From contig JABVXV010000048.1 of NCBI GenBank assembly GCA_013365325.1, positions 1 to 64,000 of the forward strand: a stretch of 64,000 nt of DNA, read 5' to 3'. Positions within the stretch are counted from its first letter, which is position 1, and every line of letters begins with the position of its first letter. A program made the translations under genes and the position numbers. The notes beneath the pieces were generated by a model. That model did not search any database. It was not told the DNA's origin and was given only the letters and a program-made list of their open reading frames with translations. Of this stretch, positions 1-11,471 are shown piece by piece. This stretch comes from Dipetalonema caudispina. Its lineage: Eukaryota; Nematoda; Chromadorea; Rhabditida; Onchocercidae.

Positions 1-43
1 CAATAGTTAAGTGAAGAGATGTTAAAGCGAATATTTTGCTTAC

Positions 44-111
44 CTTTTGGTATGAAAAGTCTTCATTTTTAATGTTTTCTCTATGCATTGAAGTTTTAGT
101 TTTAATCTAAT
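44..111 (-). CDS. Possible internal or first exon of a minus-strand gene running off the left edge
   Basis: On the minus strand a TTTTTCAG acceptor precedes 68 bases that are open in one frame and end at a good GTAAGC donor. The frame includes an ATG followed by KTFHTKR. It could be a coding exon or a trans-spliced first exon whose partners lie left of the window. No family is recognised. A 68-base open stretch with two splice-like ends can arise by chance in AT-rich DNA, so this is tentative. Confidence 0.22.
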
Positions 112-2047
112 CTGAAAAATGATAGACTAAAAGATGAAGAAATGCAAATGGTTGTCTACGACTAATAATTATTAATATCAGTGGTAGGTAAAAATAAGTT
201 TAATACAATTTATATTTGAAATTCTAATAGCTCAATAGCTCATTCACAGAGTACAATAACTAATTCTTTGCATCCGCAATATTTCAACAATGATCAGGAC
301 CTCCATCTGTCATGAAAGATTTATTGATTTGGACAGCTTGTTGTTTCACAGATAAGAATTATTGTAAAGGTTTATTCTTTGTGGAAGTGGTAATATTATG
401 TGATAATTATCAATCAATAGAGGAAGATTTCTTCTTGATTATTGATCACAGAATAAGAGAGCACAGTCGTTAAGCTGTTAAAGTGAAGGTTCACCGTAAA
501 AAATGGATACGTAATTGTATAGAAGAAATGTTAAGCTGTAAATGTACTGCTAATAGAGGAAGCTAATCGAAGTGATTTGCGACTTTTTATGGAAATAACG
601 TAAGCATTGATAACAAAGCGCATCGTATTACAATCTTAATCGTAAACAAAGGTGAGAATAAATTAAATGGTTTATTTTACCTTTGACCTTGTAATATTCA
701 TCAAAAACGATTTATATGACGAGTTAATTGAATAATAGATGAAACACAAATTACTTCATTTATTTAAACATATATTATTTCAATTTTTGCGATATTAATT
801 AGAATTCCGCAATACCATCAGCTTTCGGAAGATAGCAAACATCTATTTCAATATATCCGTCTCAGAGTGATCTTCCTGTTTTTATTTTTTTGATTTCACT
901 TTCACAAATTTTTTTCATCGATACTTTGAGAAGTAATAAATGACATGGAGCACTGATTGATTTTATTTCAAATGATAGTGAAAATCATGTGTGATTATAT
1001 GATAAATGTTTGGTACTTGAATAAAATCATCTTCCAATTTTATCACAAGTACAAATGAACAGGAAAAGTTTCATTCTACAAATACCAAAAAAAAAGAAAA
1101 CAGAATTATCATCTTGAATGATTTGCGAGCAATTTAAATACGAAGTCGCAACAATAATCTTTTCGTATGTCATAAAATATACAAACCGCAAAAAACTTCT
1201 ATGTTCATCTGCGGAACACGCATGATATCTTAGGATCCTTTGAACTCATTTTTTTTTCTTTTTTGATTCCAAAAGTCTTTTTTAATCATATATAGATATA
1301 TAGTATTACTAAGTTCTTCCAGCTTATAAAAAGCCAAGTTCCATAGGATCTTCTTGCGGAATTGCATGCATACGTCTGGACTTGGCTTAATTGTCATAAT
1401 ACCTTTCACATTGCATTTTGTAATATTCTTGATAACAATGCAATTAATGTTGTGTCAACTTACCTTCTACTATTATACAATATTCATCGCTACACGAAAA
1501 ACTAAAAATGGTAAAAATGAAATTGATCTTTAGTGGATAGGATGCAATTAGATAAGGGAAATGCTAAGTTTGGATCAGACCTTTGCGTTTCAAAACGGAT
1601 TTGTTGCAACTTTTCAATCACATGGGTTTGGAGAGCAAAACGAACAAAAAACAAATTTCTAGAGGATGTTATAGTATGAGGGAAATATCTCCGAACTTAT
1701 TATTCAATCACTTTTCCTTCTGTTTTCAGTTCCATTTTGAAATCCTAAAACTTTTACAACACATAATAAACAAATTGGGAGGAAATTTGCAGCGAAAACA
1801 ATAAAGTAGGATGAAAATTTTTGAAAACAGATATAAGACAAAATTATGAATATGCATGTTAGAAATCGATTATCCAGAAGTAGATCGATGGAAAAATTAT
1901 GAATCTTTTAATTATTGTGAATTGCTTTCTATTAGATACTATTAGCTATTAATGTATTCTTTGAGGTATTAATTAGTTTCCTTCTGTTTCTATTAGAGTT
2001 TCTGGTATCAATTAGTTTCTCTCTGTGATCGACCTACGCAAAAGGCG
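112..2047. other. AT-rich intergenic DNA, no gene seen
   Basis: No convincing coding exon on either strand. A short open frame at 1583-1804 has no recognisable domain, codon bias or splice context. The stretch ends at the target-site duplication of the LTR at 2053. Confidence 0.5.
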
Positions 2048-2052
2048 ACTGA

Positions 2053-2725
2053 TGTTATGGAAGTTTTCCCCTAGTAGTAATAGGGATTTGTATTTTTGTA
2101 CAAGACAGTGCAGTCCTCTTGATTGAGTATCACGACAAGTAGTTGAATATAGAATTTATTGAATAACAGTAATTAATACCAACAGATGCTATAATAATTT
2201 TAATGGCGTGACAAGTTAAGTACGGCGATCTGATGCAGGAGTCACTGAATTACCTAACAATTGAAAACTCCAAGTAAAAAGAATAATATAAGAGAGGCAG
2301 AAGTGAGTGAATCGTAGCTTTGTAATTATTCAGTCCTTCCCTGAAGCCGTGCTCCTTGTATATATATATGTAGTGGGAATGATCTACAGGAAGCATTGTT
2401 GTAACCCTGTCGTAAGCATATGAAACAAAGGACAATGTTTTACAATCCTAGCTTAAGCATGTGAAACAAAGGACACGATGTTGCAGTCTTATTATAAGCA
2501 TATGAACAAAGGACAGTGCGTTGCTATCGGATCTGATTTAAGCACATCTTAACCACAGAGAATGCAGACATATTGTGTTGATATCTTATCCTAGACAAGG
2601 ATGAGTATAAGTTAAATGATTTATGTTAACAGTTTATAAGATGAATTGGTTCATTACGAAATGAAACATTAATTACTTTAATTACAAGAAATGTATTATT
2701 CCTTCCTTCGCGAAATTTCGCGACA
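2053..2725 (+). mobile_element. Solo LTR of a retrotransposon, flanked by 5-bp target-site duplication ACTGA
   Basis: The 673-bp element begins TGTTATGG, ends TTTCGCGACA, and so has the TG...CA ends of an LTR. It is directly flanked by ACTGA at 2048-2052 and 2726-2730, a 5-bp duplication of the size made by many LTR-retrotransposon integrases (Gypsy, BEL/Pao). A diverged homologue lies inverted at 44091-44734. No gag-pol coding sequence is found beside either copy, so this is read as a solo LTR left by LTR-LTR recombination. Inside it a 41-bp unit starting TAAGCAT(A/G)TGAA is repeated at 2413, 2454 and 2495, while the other copy has one clear unit. The retrotransposon family cannot be assigned from the LTR alone. 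Confidence 0.75.
2413..2535 (+). repeat. Three tandem 41-bp units inside the solo LTR
   Basis: Units start at 2413, 2454 and 2495 with exactly 41-bp spacing and share the core GAAACAAAGGACA (the third unit lacks one A). The inverted LTR copy at 44091-44734 has only one well-preserved unit, so the array probably expanded in this copy or lineage. Confidence 0.7.
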
Positions 2726-3450
2726 ACTGAATGTAAATTTATGTCTATTTATTGGTTAAATTCAATATCCGTTTAGAACACCAATAGAGATAAATATGTT
2801 ATAGCGATACCAATCACCTCACTGGATTATGATGATGGATTGAAATGATTCACTTATCCGAACAGCTATCTTGTTTTTACAGTTTAATCAGTTAAGGATT
2901 GCCTTGACAAATTAAACCATTCATTTAATTTCGATTCATCTCAATTTAATTAATTTTATAGAATCCAAGAAGATTTTTTGAATTACAGAAATTTTTTGTG
3001 ACATCCTGTCGACATCTGCTACACTAGGGGTTTCTTAGTCAAAGTTTGCTTCGCTATCAAGTTTCAGCGCACATTATCATTCGTTAATATTTTATCAGGT
3101 GTGTTTATTGTTTTGCCTAGTGTCACGTTTTGCTTGTTAAATTTAATTTTAAATGCTTAAACTTTCAATACAAATTTTTGTAATTCTTTCCAGATTTGCT
3201 CATCAAAAACTGCTTCAAAAATTAAACTTAAGAAAAAATGAAGTGAATTTTTACAACTGTGTTCTTTTGCTATCAAGCGGAGGAGAACGCAGGCTAATAT
3301 CGCATTCGATACTTCAGTAACAAGCCATCAATAATTCATAATAATTCATGTACTTTTTTAAGAATTTAAATAATTAAGATTGGTCTTTCTCACTTACTTT
3401 CAACTAAAAACTTAAAGATTGTCTAACATATTGATTAGGTAATTATCATT

Positions 3451-3536
3451 CAACATAATATATGTATGTGTAATGGAATGACTTCCAAACGACTTTCTAG
3501 TTTGAAAACAGAAATGATTGATAATATATTATGTTG
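3451..3536. repeat. Short foldback (inverted repeat)
   Basis: CAACATAATATAT at 3451-3463 is matched in reverse complement by ATATATTATGTTG at 3524-3536, enclosing a 60-base non-palindromic centre. It could be a remnant of a small non-autonomous element or chance in AT-rich DNA. Confidence 0.4.
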
Positions 3537-5462
3537 AAAATTGAAAAAAAAAGTTATGCAAAAGAAAAAAGTTTCTCTTGAACTATTGCACACTTTTTTA
3601 ACAAAATTCATTGATAATAAGTGAACAATAAATTCCGCTTAATTTGTTACTTCTATTCAATAACTGATTGCAAATTATTTAAGATCAAAAAATGTTATTT
3701 AGATATCATCTTTACCTTCAACTAGTCAATTGTCATATTGTAATTGAGATAACTACTTTATTTTAATGGTTTTTCAATTCACTTGATCAGCTTTAGTTGT
3801 AATGAGCATCCCTTGAAGTTTTATTTATTTTCGCAATAAATTTCTTAATTTTCAAACAAATTAGAGTAGGTACAAATTCGCTAATTAAACTTGCTTATGT
3901 GAGATATATCATGTTGATACGGTACACCGGATTCCTAAACTATTTAATTTAAGCAATCCGATATTCCATTGTTGCTAATTTAGCTGATTTGAAGCATATA
4001 GTATTATAAAATAGTGTATAAAATAATAAGCTGAATTGATATGTCTAGGAGTTTTCTTCAAATTTTGAAAGTTTTAATATTTCCTAGTCAAAAACTTCTA
4101 CAATTTTAGAATCTGAATAATTTTAAGGTCGTTGAATAAGGAATAAATAATGTTGAAGAATAGAGAAAATATTAGGAAAAAGAAAGAATTATTAAATTCT
4201 TTGTGAAGAAAATGGTCGATATTGAAAAAATATATGAAAGTATAAGGAAGGTGAAAAACTGGGAGATTAAGTGGAATCCAGTTGATATATATAAATACTG
4301 ATCAGTCCATGTGATTGTTCATTTGTTTTCTAATTTAAATTTACTTCTCAAAATAATCGCACTTCACACTATAAAATGTTTTCAGATCCTACGGTAATTA
4401 TCTGAATGAATTGTCATTATGATTCAATCGTTACTGCAAAAACATAACTTTTTTTGGCTCCGTCATACTTCGACTTCTAAGGCTCAATTCCATAGTTGGC
4501 ATATCTGTCTTCTCATTATGGATTTATGGGAAATTTTGAATAATTTTATGGAAATATATGAAATTCATAAGCATACACGCAGCAGTGACATTCAAAGTCG
4601 CTTCAAGATAACAACAAAATCATTCCATAATTCAAGAACTGATTGTAATTAGCAATTAATTAGTTGACCAAATTATTACTTTGCTATTACAGTACATGAA
4701 TTATTGTTTATTATATATATATAACAATTTTCAATTAATTTTTGGTCGCAACAAAATTTTAATTATTTGGATCTTTTCGGTTTCATTTCCCTCTTCAAAT
4801 TTATACTATTTAATCAACTATTGATATCATTATTTCCTTCGAAAATTAAAAAGAACAAGTTGAAGATTATCTTTAATTTGGATAAAAAGCACAATACAAT
4901 AGGGCCTATTGGAATTTACGCAAATTGCCCTTTCTGATAATCAAAATTTAAGTTTATATTTAAAAGAAAATAAGCAGTTTTGATGTGTCAATTTATTGAA
5001 CTAACAACAATTTGAAGGCTTTCTTAATGCTGCATTTCTTTTTTCAAAAAATGAATTTTTTTTTATTTTAACAAAAACAACATGAATTTTAGTTTGCATT
5101 ATGAGTGCGAATAACTCATAATGAATATTGTTAGTTTGAAAAGAATCGAAAATTGTTGAACTTTACTTTTTCAGATTACCTTATAAACTTTTATTTATGA
5201 TATTACCCTCGTTACAAATTAAGTGAAAGGATAACGAAAACTTGAAATTACTTGAAATCCCACTATAATGCTTTCAAGATATTTGATGAATGTTATGAAA
5301 AGATGACAGATTTATTTTCGGTCTGTTATCGTCGATAGCAATAGGTGTAATAATCGTAGTGATAATAACCATGTGAAATGATAGAAGTGAGAGATGAGAG
5401 TGATCACATTTACAATCTTGAAATTATTTTAAATTACACTCTAAACTGCAAGTCATTAAATT

Positions 5463-5510
5463 ACACATACAGACATACACACATACACATACACACACAC
5501 ACACACAGAC
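5463..5510 (+). repeat. Imperfect CA/CATA microsatellite
   Basis: A run of ACAC/ACATAC units, perfect (AC)n over its last 20 or so bases. A plus-strand open frame crossing it encodes HIHIHTHTH-like sequence and is an artefact of the repeat. Confidence 0.85.
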
Positions 5511-8500
5511 TTTTCTCTTCTTATCTGTTCCTCGTAAATCTTTCTTTTCCAACCAACCTTTTGAGTAGCTTACTATAAACCATAAAATACATTATTTATG
5601 CTATTGAACATTTTCAATTGAATTTTTAGCGTTTCTTTTTTTCATTAGCGTTAAATTTGGGGACATATTTTGATGGATAGTTAATTTGATAATATCGTCT
5701 TTCTGATCGTTGGCCAGTCTTGCATTTTCTGCTCTTTGATCAAATAGATTTCATCTTCAAAAAAGTGTTCATTCTACTGCCAAATTCAATTTTGTAAGGA
5801 AGAGTTAAATTATTGATGAAGTTAAAATTATTTTGAAAATTGTAATAGTCATGTTTAGATTCTTTGCTGAAGTAATTATAAGAAAATTAAAAAGTGATTG
5901 ATTAGTTTATTTTCAAGTAATGTTTTTGGTTACAAGGAATAATTATTTTAAAAAAAATCTCTTGCTCAATATAATAAATATGTTCGTAGAAGCTTAATTA
6001 CATCTCTGGAACTTGAGAAATTTTAAGATATGTAACTATCAATCGATCAATTGTGATCATCAGAATGCTTCAAAAATTTACGTTGTTCATTTTTAGTGGC
6101 ATACACACCAGATTGGAATGCCACTGCTGTTATTTCTGCACTAATATTGAGGGAATGCAATGAGTTAGAAATTTGATGCTTTGTTTGTTTGCTCTTCAAT
6201 TCCATATTGTTGGAAATAAATTCTGATGGAAAGAGAAGAAATTTCCTCAATTTCTTGTCTTCTTATTATAACAAAAAAAAAAAAAAAAAAAATAGGGAAA
6301 TAGGAAAAACTATTTTTTCAAGCATCATTTTCGAGCATTTATCGCTGTTAACTTGATGCTTTTTTCTTTTCTCTTCTTTTTTTTTTTTTTTTTTATTGGC
6401 AGTTTCTTTAAATGGGTAATAATATACGTCAACAGATCGATATGCATATGGAAAGTATAGGAAAAGGTAAGGTGAGATATCCCGAATGACATCAAACTTA
6501 TTTAAAATGAAACTGAATTTGTATTTTATATTCAAAATCATTAGTGACGACGAAATGAAATTTTGGAATGATCAGGTAAAACCAAATTTCACATTTAATA
6601 TGTTGCCATCGTTGAATCGAAATGTTAAAGCATAAAATTGTTGAAGAAATTTAAAAGAAAAGTAGTTTGTAAAATGTTTTTATCAATTTCCTAATGGATT
6701 TTTTTTTTCAAGATTACTTTTCAACTTCCATTTAACAAAATGCTTCAAAACTATTAACAGTTGTAATTTGGCGAGCTGATAGCTTCTAATTTTAATAGTG
6801 GAGATGGCAACAAATTTAATACGATGTATTCTCTGTTTAATGCTTTCCTTAAATTGTCAGTTACATTTTCTATGTTTAGCAAGCATGTAGTGCTTTTTCA
6901 TGAGTGAGTAATTTAACTTTTTTCATCCATCAAAATGTCCACATTATTATCATAGTAATAAAAAGTGCAACTTTATGAGATCTATGGTATTTTTCTCCTT
7001 TCAAATTCGTTCAATATTTTAGAAATTTGTTAAAAAAAGCTATTGAAAATGATTATTTATGAGCATTATTTCACTGAATAAAACTTGTTTGTTTTGGAAT
7101 GTTAAAATATAAATTTTCTCAAAATCTCTCTAAAGTGGGAAGCATTTTTTTTTTCTGATGCATACTTTCTAAAAATGCATAATTCATAAGAAATCATGAA
7201 TAAAACAAAACGAAATTTTAAAGCACTCTCTACAGCGAAGAATATTCAAAATAATCTCAGAAATTATACTTAGGGTTATTACCTAAAAATAGCATTGAAT
7301 TCATAATACTTATCCATCTAAAGTTAGCAGTATTAAAAGTGTTCTCTTTTTCCTTCTATTGATAATTCGATATTTTGTAATTTAATTTCAAATAGTTTAC
7401 AATATGAAACTAAATTCCATAAAAAAAATTATTTACAGTTGGAACTTTAAATCTGCATTACACAAAAAAGCATAGAAAATTTATGAAATATAAATTAGTG
7501 TGGAAAAAAAAAGTTTTCCCGTTTCTAGGGACATTATTCGGAGGATATAGTTTAAATGATAACAGTTAAAGTTACGGAAGGAAATCGGTATAATGGATAA
7601 GTTTGAGATCAATGTTTTAGATTAAGTTATGTAAACAGAAAGAGTATTTCATTTGCTATAGGTTTGAATCATAATTGACAGATGAAGCATTCGCAGGTGT
7701 ACTCGGATTTTCTCTTTTCGCATCTTGAGAAAGACATTTCAAAAACATTTCATTTATCGCTTACTTCTACATCATTTCACTTTCCAATCGCTCTATTGTC
7801 GAGTAAACATTTTTTAGAACATGCAGTAAATTAAATTTTAACTTTTGAAATTGAAATTTTTGCGAAATATGAATACCATTATTATCGTCATTACAACTAA
7901 CTAACATTATTATCTTATTTTCGGTTTCTGAATCATTGTTTTATGGATAAACTTCTGAACGGATTCTTTAACTTTGGCTCATCATTTATTGGGAGAATGG
8001 CCATCATTATGAAAAGAAATTACAATAAACTCAGCATAGTTCAATCCGTTAATTATCATTTAAACTATTAGTTTAAAAAATAATCTTAGTAACTGGACAT
8101 TGAAAAAAGTAAAGTAAAAACTCAATGGAAAAAATCTAAAGAGTAAAATTAACCAAAGTACTTCAAAAAAAAAAAAAAAAGCTGAACTTCTCAATCATCT
8201 TTGACGCAGAAAAAAATCTCTCTCTTTGTATTTGGTAATTTTCAACTTCATTTTTCCAAAAAATTCCAAGAATTTTATTGCAGCTGTTAATTCAATTGCC
8301 TCATATCAGTACCAACTAACGGAAAGCACTGCAATTTAGCGTAAAATCATCTTGCACTTCGTTCTCAACGAGTATCGTATTTTCAGTGTCATTTCCATCA
8401 CAAATTTTTCTTCAACTTTCACAATTTTCAAAACTCAATAAGGATTTAGAGAAATAAAATTGTTTTTCATTCAATGAGAACTATGAATTACTTAATGAAC

Positions 8501-9607
8501 TTCCATTGAAAATCTATGATAGGGAAAAAGGAATTTAAAACGGTTCCGTGTGACATTCAATTAAGCAAAGGACAATGATGGAAATGTGAAACGATAAGAA
8601 ATGGATAAAAAATAAGCAAATTCTTTCCTTTCAAAATTTCAGAAAACATATTTACTAAATTTCCATTTCATTTCATCTTTTTTTTTTTGAATTTACATTT
8701 ATGCTTGTAAGTATTTTAACTAAATTGATAATGCAGTAAATAGTTTTTGTTTTGTTCAGCCAAAATCTGATAGAATTCATCCTAACGAAATTTTCATTCT
8801 TATGAAATACTTTCAAAGTTTTTCTTTTCTTTTTTTAAAGAAATTTCTTATGAATTATCGCAAAAGTTGGTTTAACATTTCGAAAAAAAAGAACTTTTTG
8901 GAAAGATTTGTAATTATCATAGAATCTCTTGTCATCATTTAAAGGATCATTTATTTGGAATTAATCCCTAACACTTTTTTTATTATGAGAAAAGCATTTG
9001 CGGAAAGAAATGTTTCTGCTATTAAATTTTTATGATTAAACTTTTATTTGTATTTTATTACACTTCCAATAATATGATGTCTATAAAGAAAACGATTTAA
9101 TTATTGGTATTTAACATAACGTTGTTCAACAATTACTCATAAGCTTAAAAAAAAAATGTTTCTCTGAACTTTGAAAGTTGCAGAATTTGGCAGAACTGAA
9201 GTGGAATTTATTGAATTTGTAAAATTTTGTCCGTCGTAGTTACATCTTCAAGTGGAATGTGAACTTCCGCGAATTTTTTGTTATATATCGCTTCTCAAAG
9301 ATGAAGAGAAGAACGGTGATAAAGTTTGTAATATCTATAAGAATTAAGAACTCTTTTTTAATAAATGCGTAGAGAAAGAGAGAGAGAGAAACATACAGAG
9401 ATTTTCTCTCGGGATTCTTTCCTTCAATTTCCTGTTCTTATTTCCTTGTATCACATATGTTAGCTGTGTTAAACACCATTCAAAGCAAGAATGACGTACT
9501 GATCTTATTGTTAGCAAACCCTACCGCTGAGTAACATATCATCAAATTGTTATGTAAATTCTCATTTTTCTTTTTGTTATTTTTTTTTTTCTGTTTCAAC
9601 GGCGAAA

Positions 9608-9627
9608 ATGTCTGAGCCATCAGAAAG
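9608..9627 (+). CDS. Candidate alternative first exon of the cal-1 calmodulin-like gene (MSEPSE)
   Basis: ATG TCT GAG CCA TCA GAA AG is followed by GTATCG, a usable donor, leaving phase 2. Spliced to the AG at 12233-12234 just inside the second cal-1 exon it would give [19 protein letters not shown], running straight into EF-hand 1 in frame. It cannot be joined to the 11472 exon, because that frame hits a stop. Only 20 bases long and 2.6 kb from the EF-hand exon, it needs transcript support. Confidence 0.3.
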
Positions 9628-11471
9628 GTATCGTATGCTTAATTCATTTATCTCCCTTCATTGGGACTTGAACTAAAAAACAAATGAGTTTTACTCAAAC
9701 ATATTGAAAATATGAAGCCTAAAGCCAAAGAGAATATTTTTAAGCGCCATATAGTTAAAAACATCGTAGATTGATTTGTTTGAAATATGCCTACAATTTT
9801 GCTTTAGTTTTTTCATAAATACATAAGTTTTCCTTTTTTTTTTTTTCACTGATTGATTTTTCAATTTTTCGTTTCGAAAAGAATTCTCAATGCTAAATTT
9901 ATCTCAATCTTAGATTTATAATATATTGTCTTACATTGTTATGCTGGGAAAGTAATCAAATTTTCCATTCTCATTAAATCTTTTAATTTCATCTTTCGTA
10001 GAATGTACCATTTTTTTCTTTTTATTTCTTCGATGGATTTTGTAGTAATTTGATTCGATCATAATTATAATCAAGAATATTATTACTGTAATACTTCCTA
10101 CAACTCAACAAATATTTTAGGATATTCCGGAAACTTTACTTTCACGTTTTCATTCTGATGATAAGAATGATTTCATGGTGTTATTTATTATCAATATCAC
10201 TTATCGTCGTCATTACGATTACTAAACTCGAAAAATATATGAACATTTTCGGATCGTCACAATACCTAGAAACAGTTGCTTAAGAATCACTGCTTTTATC
10301 ATCATTTTTCAGACATTTCGTCATAATCATTCTGTTGCTTCCTTTTGTTTTGTCAATTTTTTTTTTAATTTCTTATTGAAATATTAACATGTAATGATAG
10401 TAAACTAGAGAAGCAAAGCATTTTGAGTATTTCAAACAGGAATTAGATTAAGAATCAAATTTTCAAGGCATTTATTTGATAAAGAAAATTGTGATTTATG
10501 GATTAAAATTTGATAGAAAGATTGAAATTTCAGTTTTTGAGCTGTTACATGATATGTGAGATATATGCGAGCCTAGTTTGATTCGGAAAAGTTATGCATT
10601 AAAAGAGGTAAGGCCGAAAATCGCTGTTTGGCTTATTTTCCCAATGAGGTTTGACCCTTTTTACCATTGTCTAAAATCTAATTCTTTTATAATTCACATT
10701 CATATTACTTTCAATTGAAATTTGAAGTCTGAAGGTACGAAAAACTGTGAAATAAAATGATTTAGAATTATCACCGTAATTCAGATTAATTAAAAATTTG
10801 AAATGTACATATACAAGTTAGATTTGAAAGATAAAACGTTTCTTTTCTAATGAAGTGATTTATTTGATCAACATGGGAAAATTTGACATCAATTTTTGAC
10901 TTAAAGATAGAAAGAAAGGGAAGATTTTTCAATTCTCTTTTCGCTTTGAATATCCTTTTCAACAACAACAACAACAAAAAAAAAAAAACTCCATTTTCCA
11001 AGTTTGATGTTTCAGATATTCATCATATTTCATTTTGAAGATGCATTGGAATGATCCAACTTTATTGCGTTTCAGTTTTACTCCATTTCTGATCTCTTCT
11101 TTCATATATTTCTATTATTAATTGATCTTCTTTCTTACACCTTTAATGCTAATGATTTGACACAATTTCCCTCTAAAAGGATTTTCTTATTACATAAAAT
11201 GATAGGTTGATTTATTTATAAAACATATATACTCTATGTATTTTCTTTTTAGACTTATAGATTAGCCTAGCATGATATGGCCATATAACATATTTCTTTT
11301 CCCATGGCTAAAATGACTGCTACAAACAGAATTTGAAGCATAATACATAACAAAAATATTATTTTGGAATTTTATGCTCATCATTCATCTGTGGAAATGT
11401 TTTTGCAATAGTGTAGTTTAAAAAAAAAAAAAAAAAGGAAAGATAAAGCTTAATTGTGTAACTTTTCAGGA
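9628..11471. other. Upstream region of cal-1, no independent gene seen
   Basis: AT-rich with homopolymer T/A runs. A TTTCAG-bounded stretch around 10533-10610 ending in GAG|GTAAGG looks like an exon but has stops in every frame, so at most it could be an untranslated exon. Confidence 0.4.

Larger units (their letters stand above)
2731..9607. other. Long gene-poor AT-rich stretch
   Basis: Nearly 7 kb without a coding exon I can support. Open frames here (for example 4419-4652 plus and 6266-6541 minus) are low-complexity, match no family and lack matching splice phases. The stretch holds homopolymer runs (about 20 A at 6273-6292, T runs near 6380), a CA microsatellite and a small foldback. It may contain distal regulatory sequence or an intron of cal-1 if the exon at 9608 is real. 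Confidence 0.5.

Noticed and set aside
5378..5578. Plus-strand frame with HIHIHTHTH
   Set aside because: Translation of the CA microsatellite.
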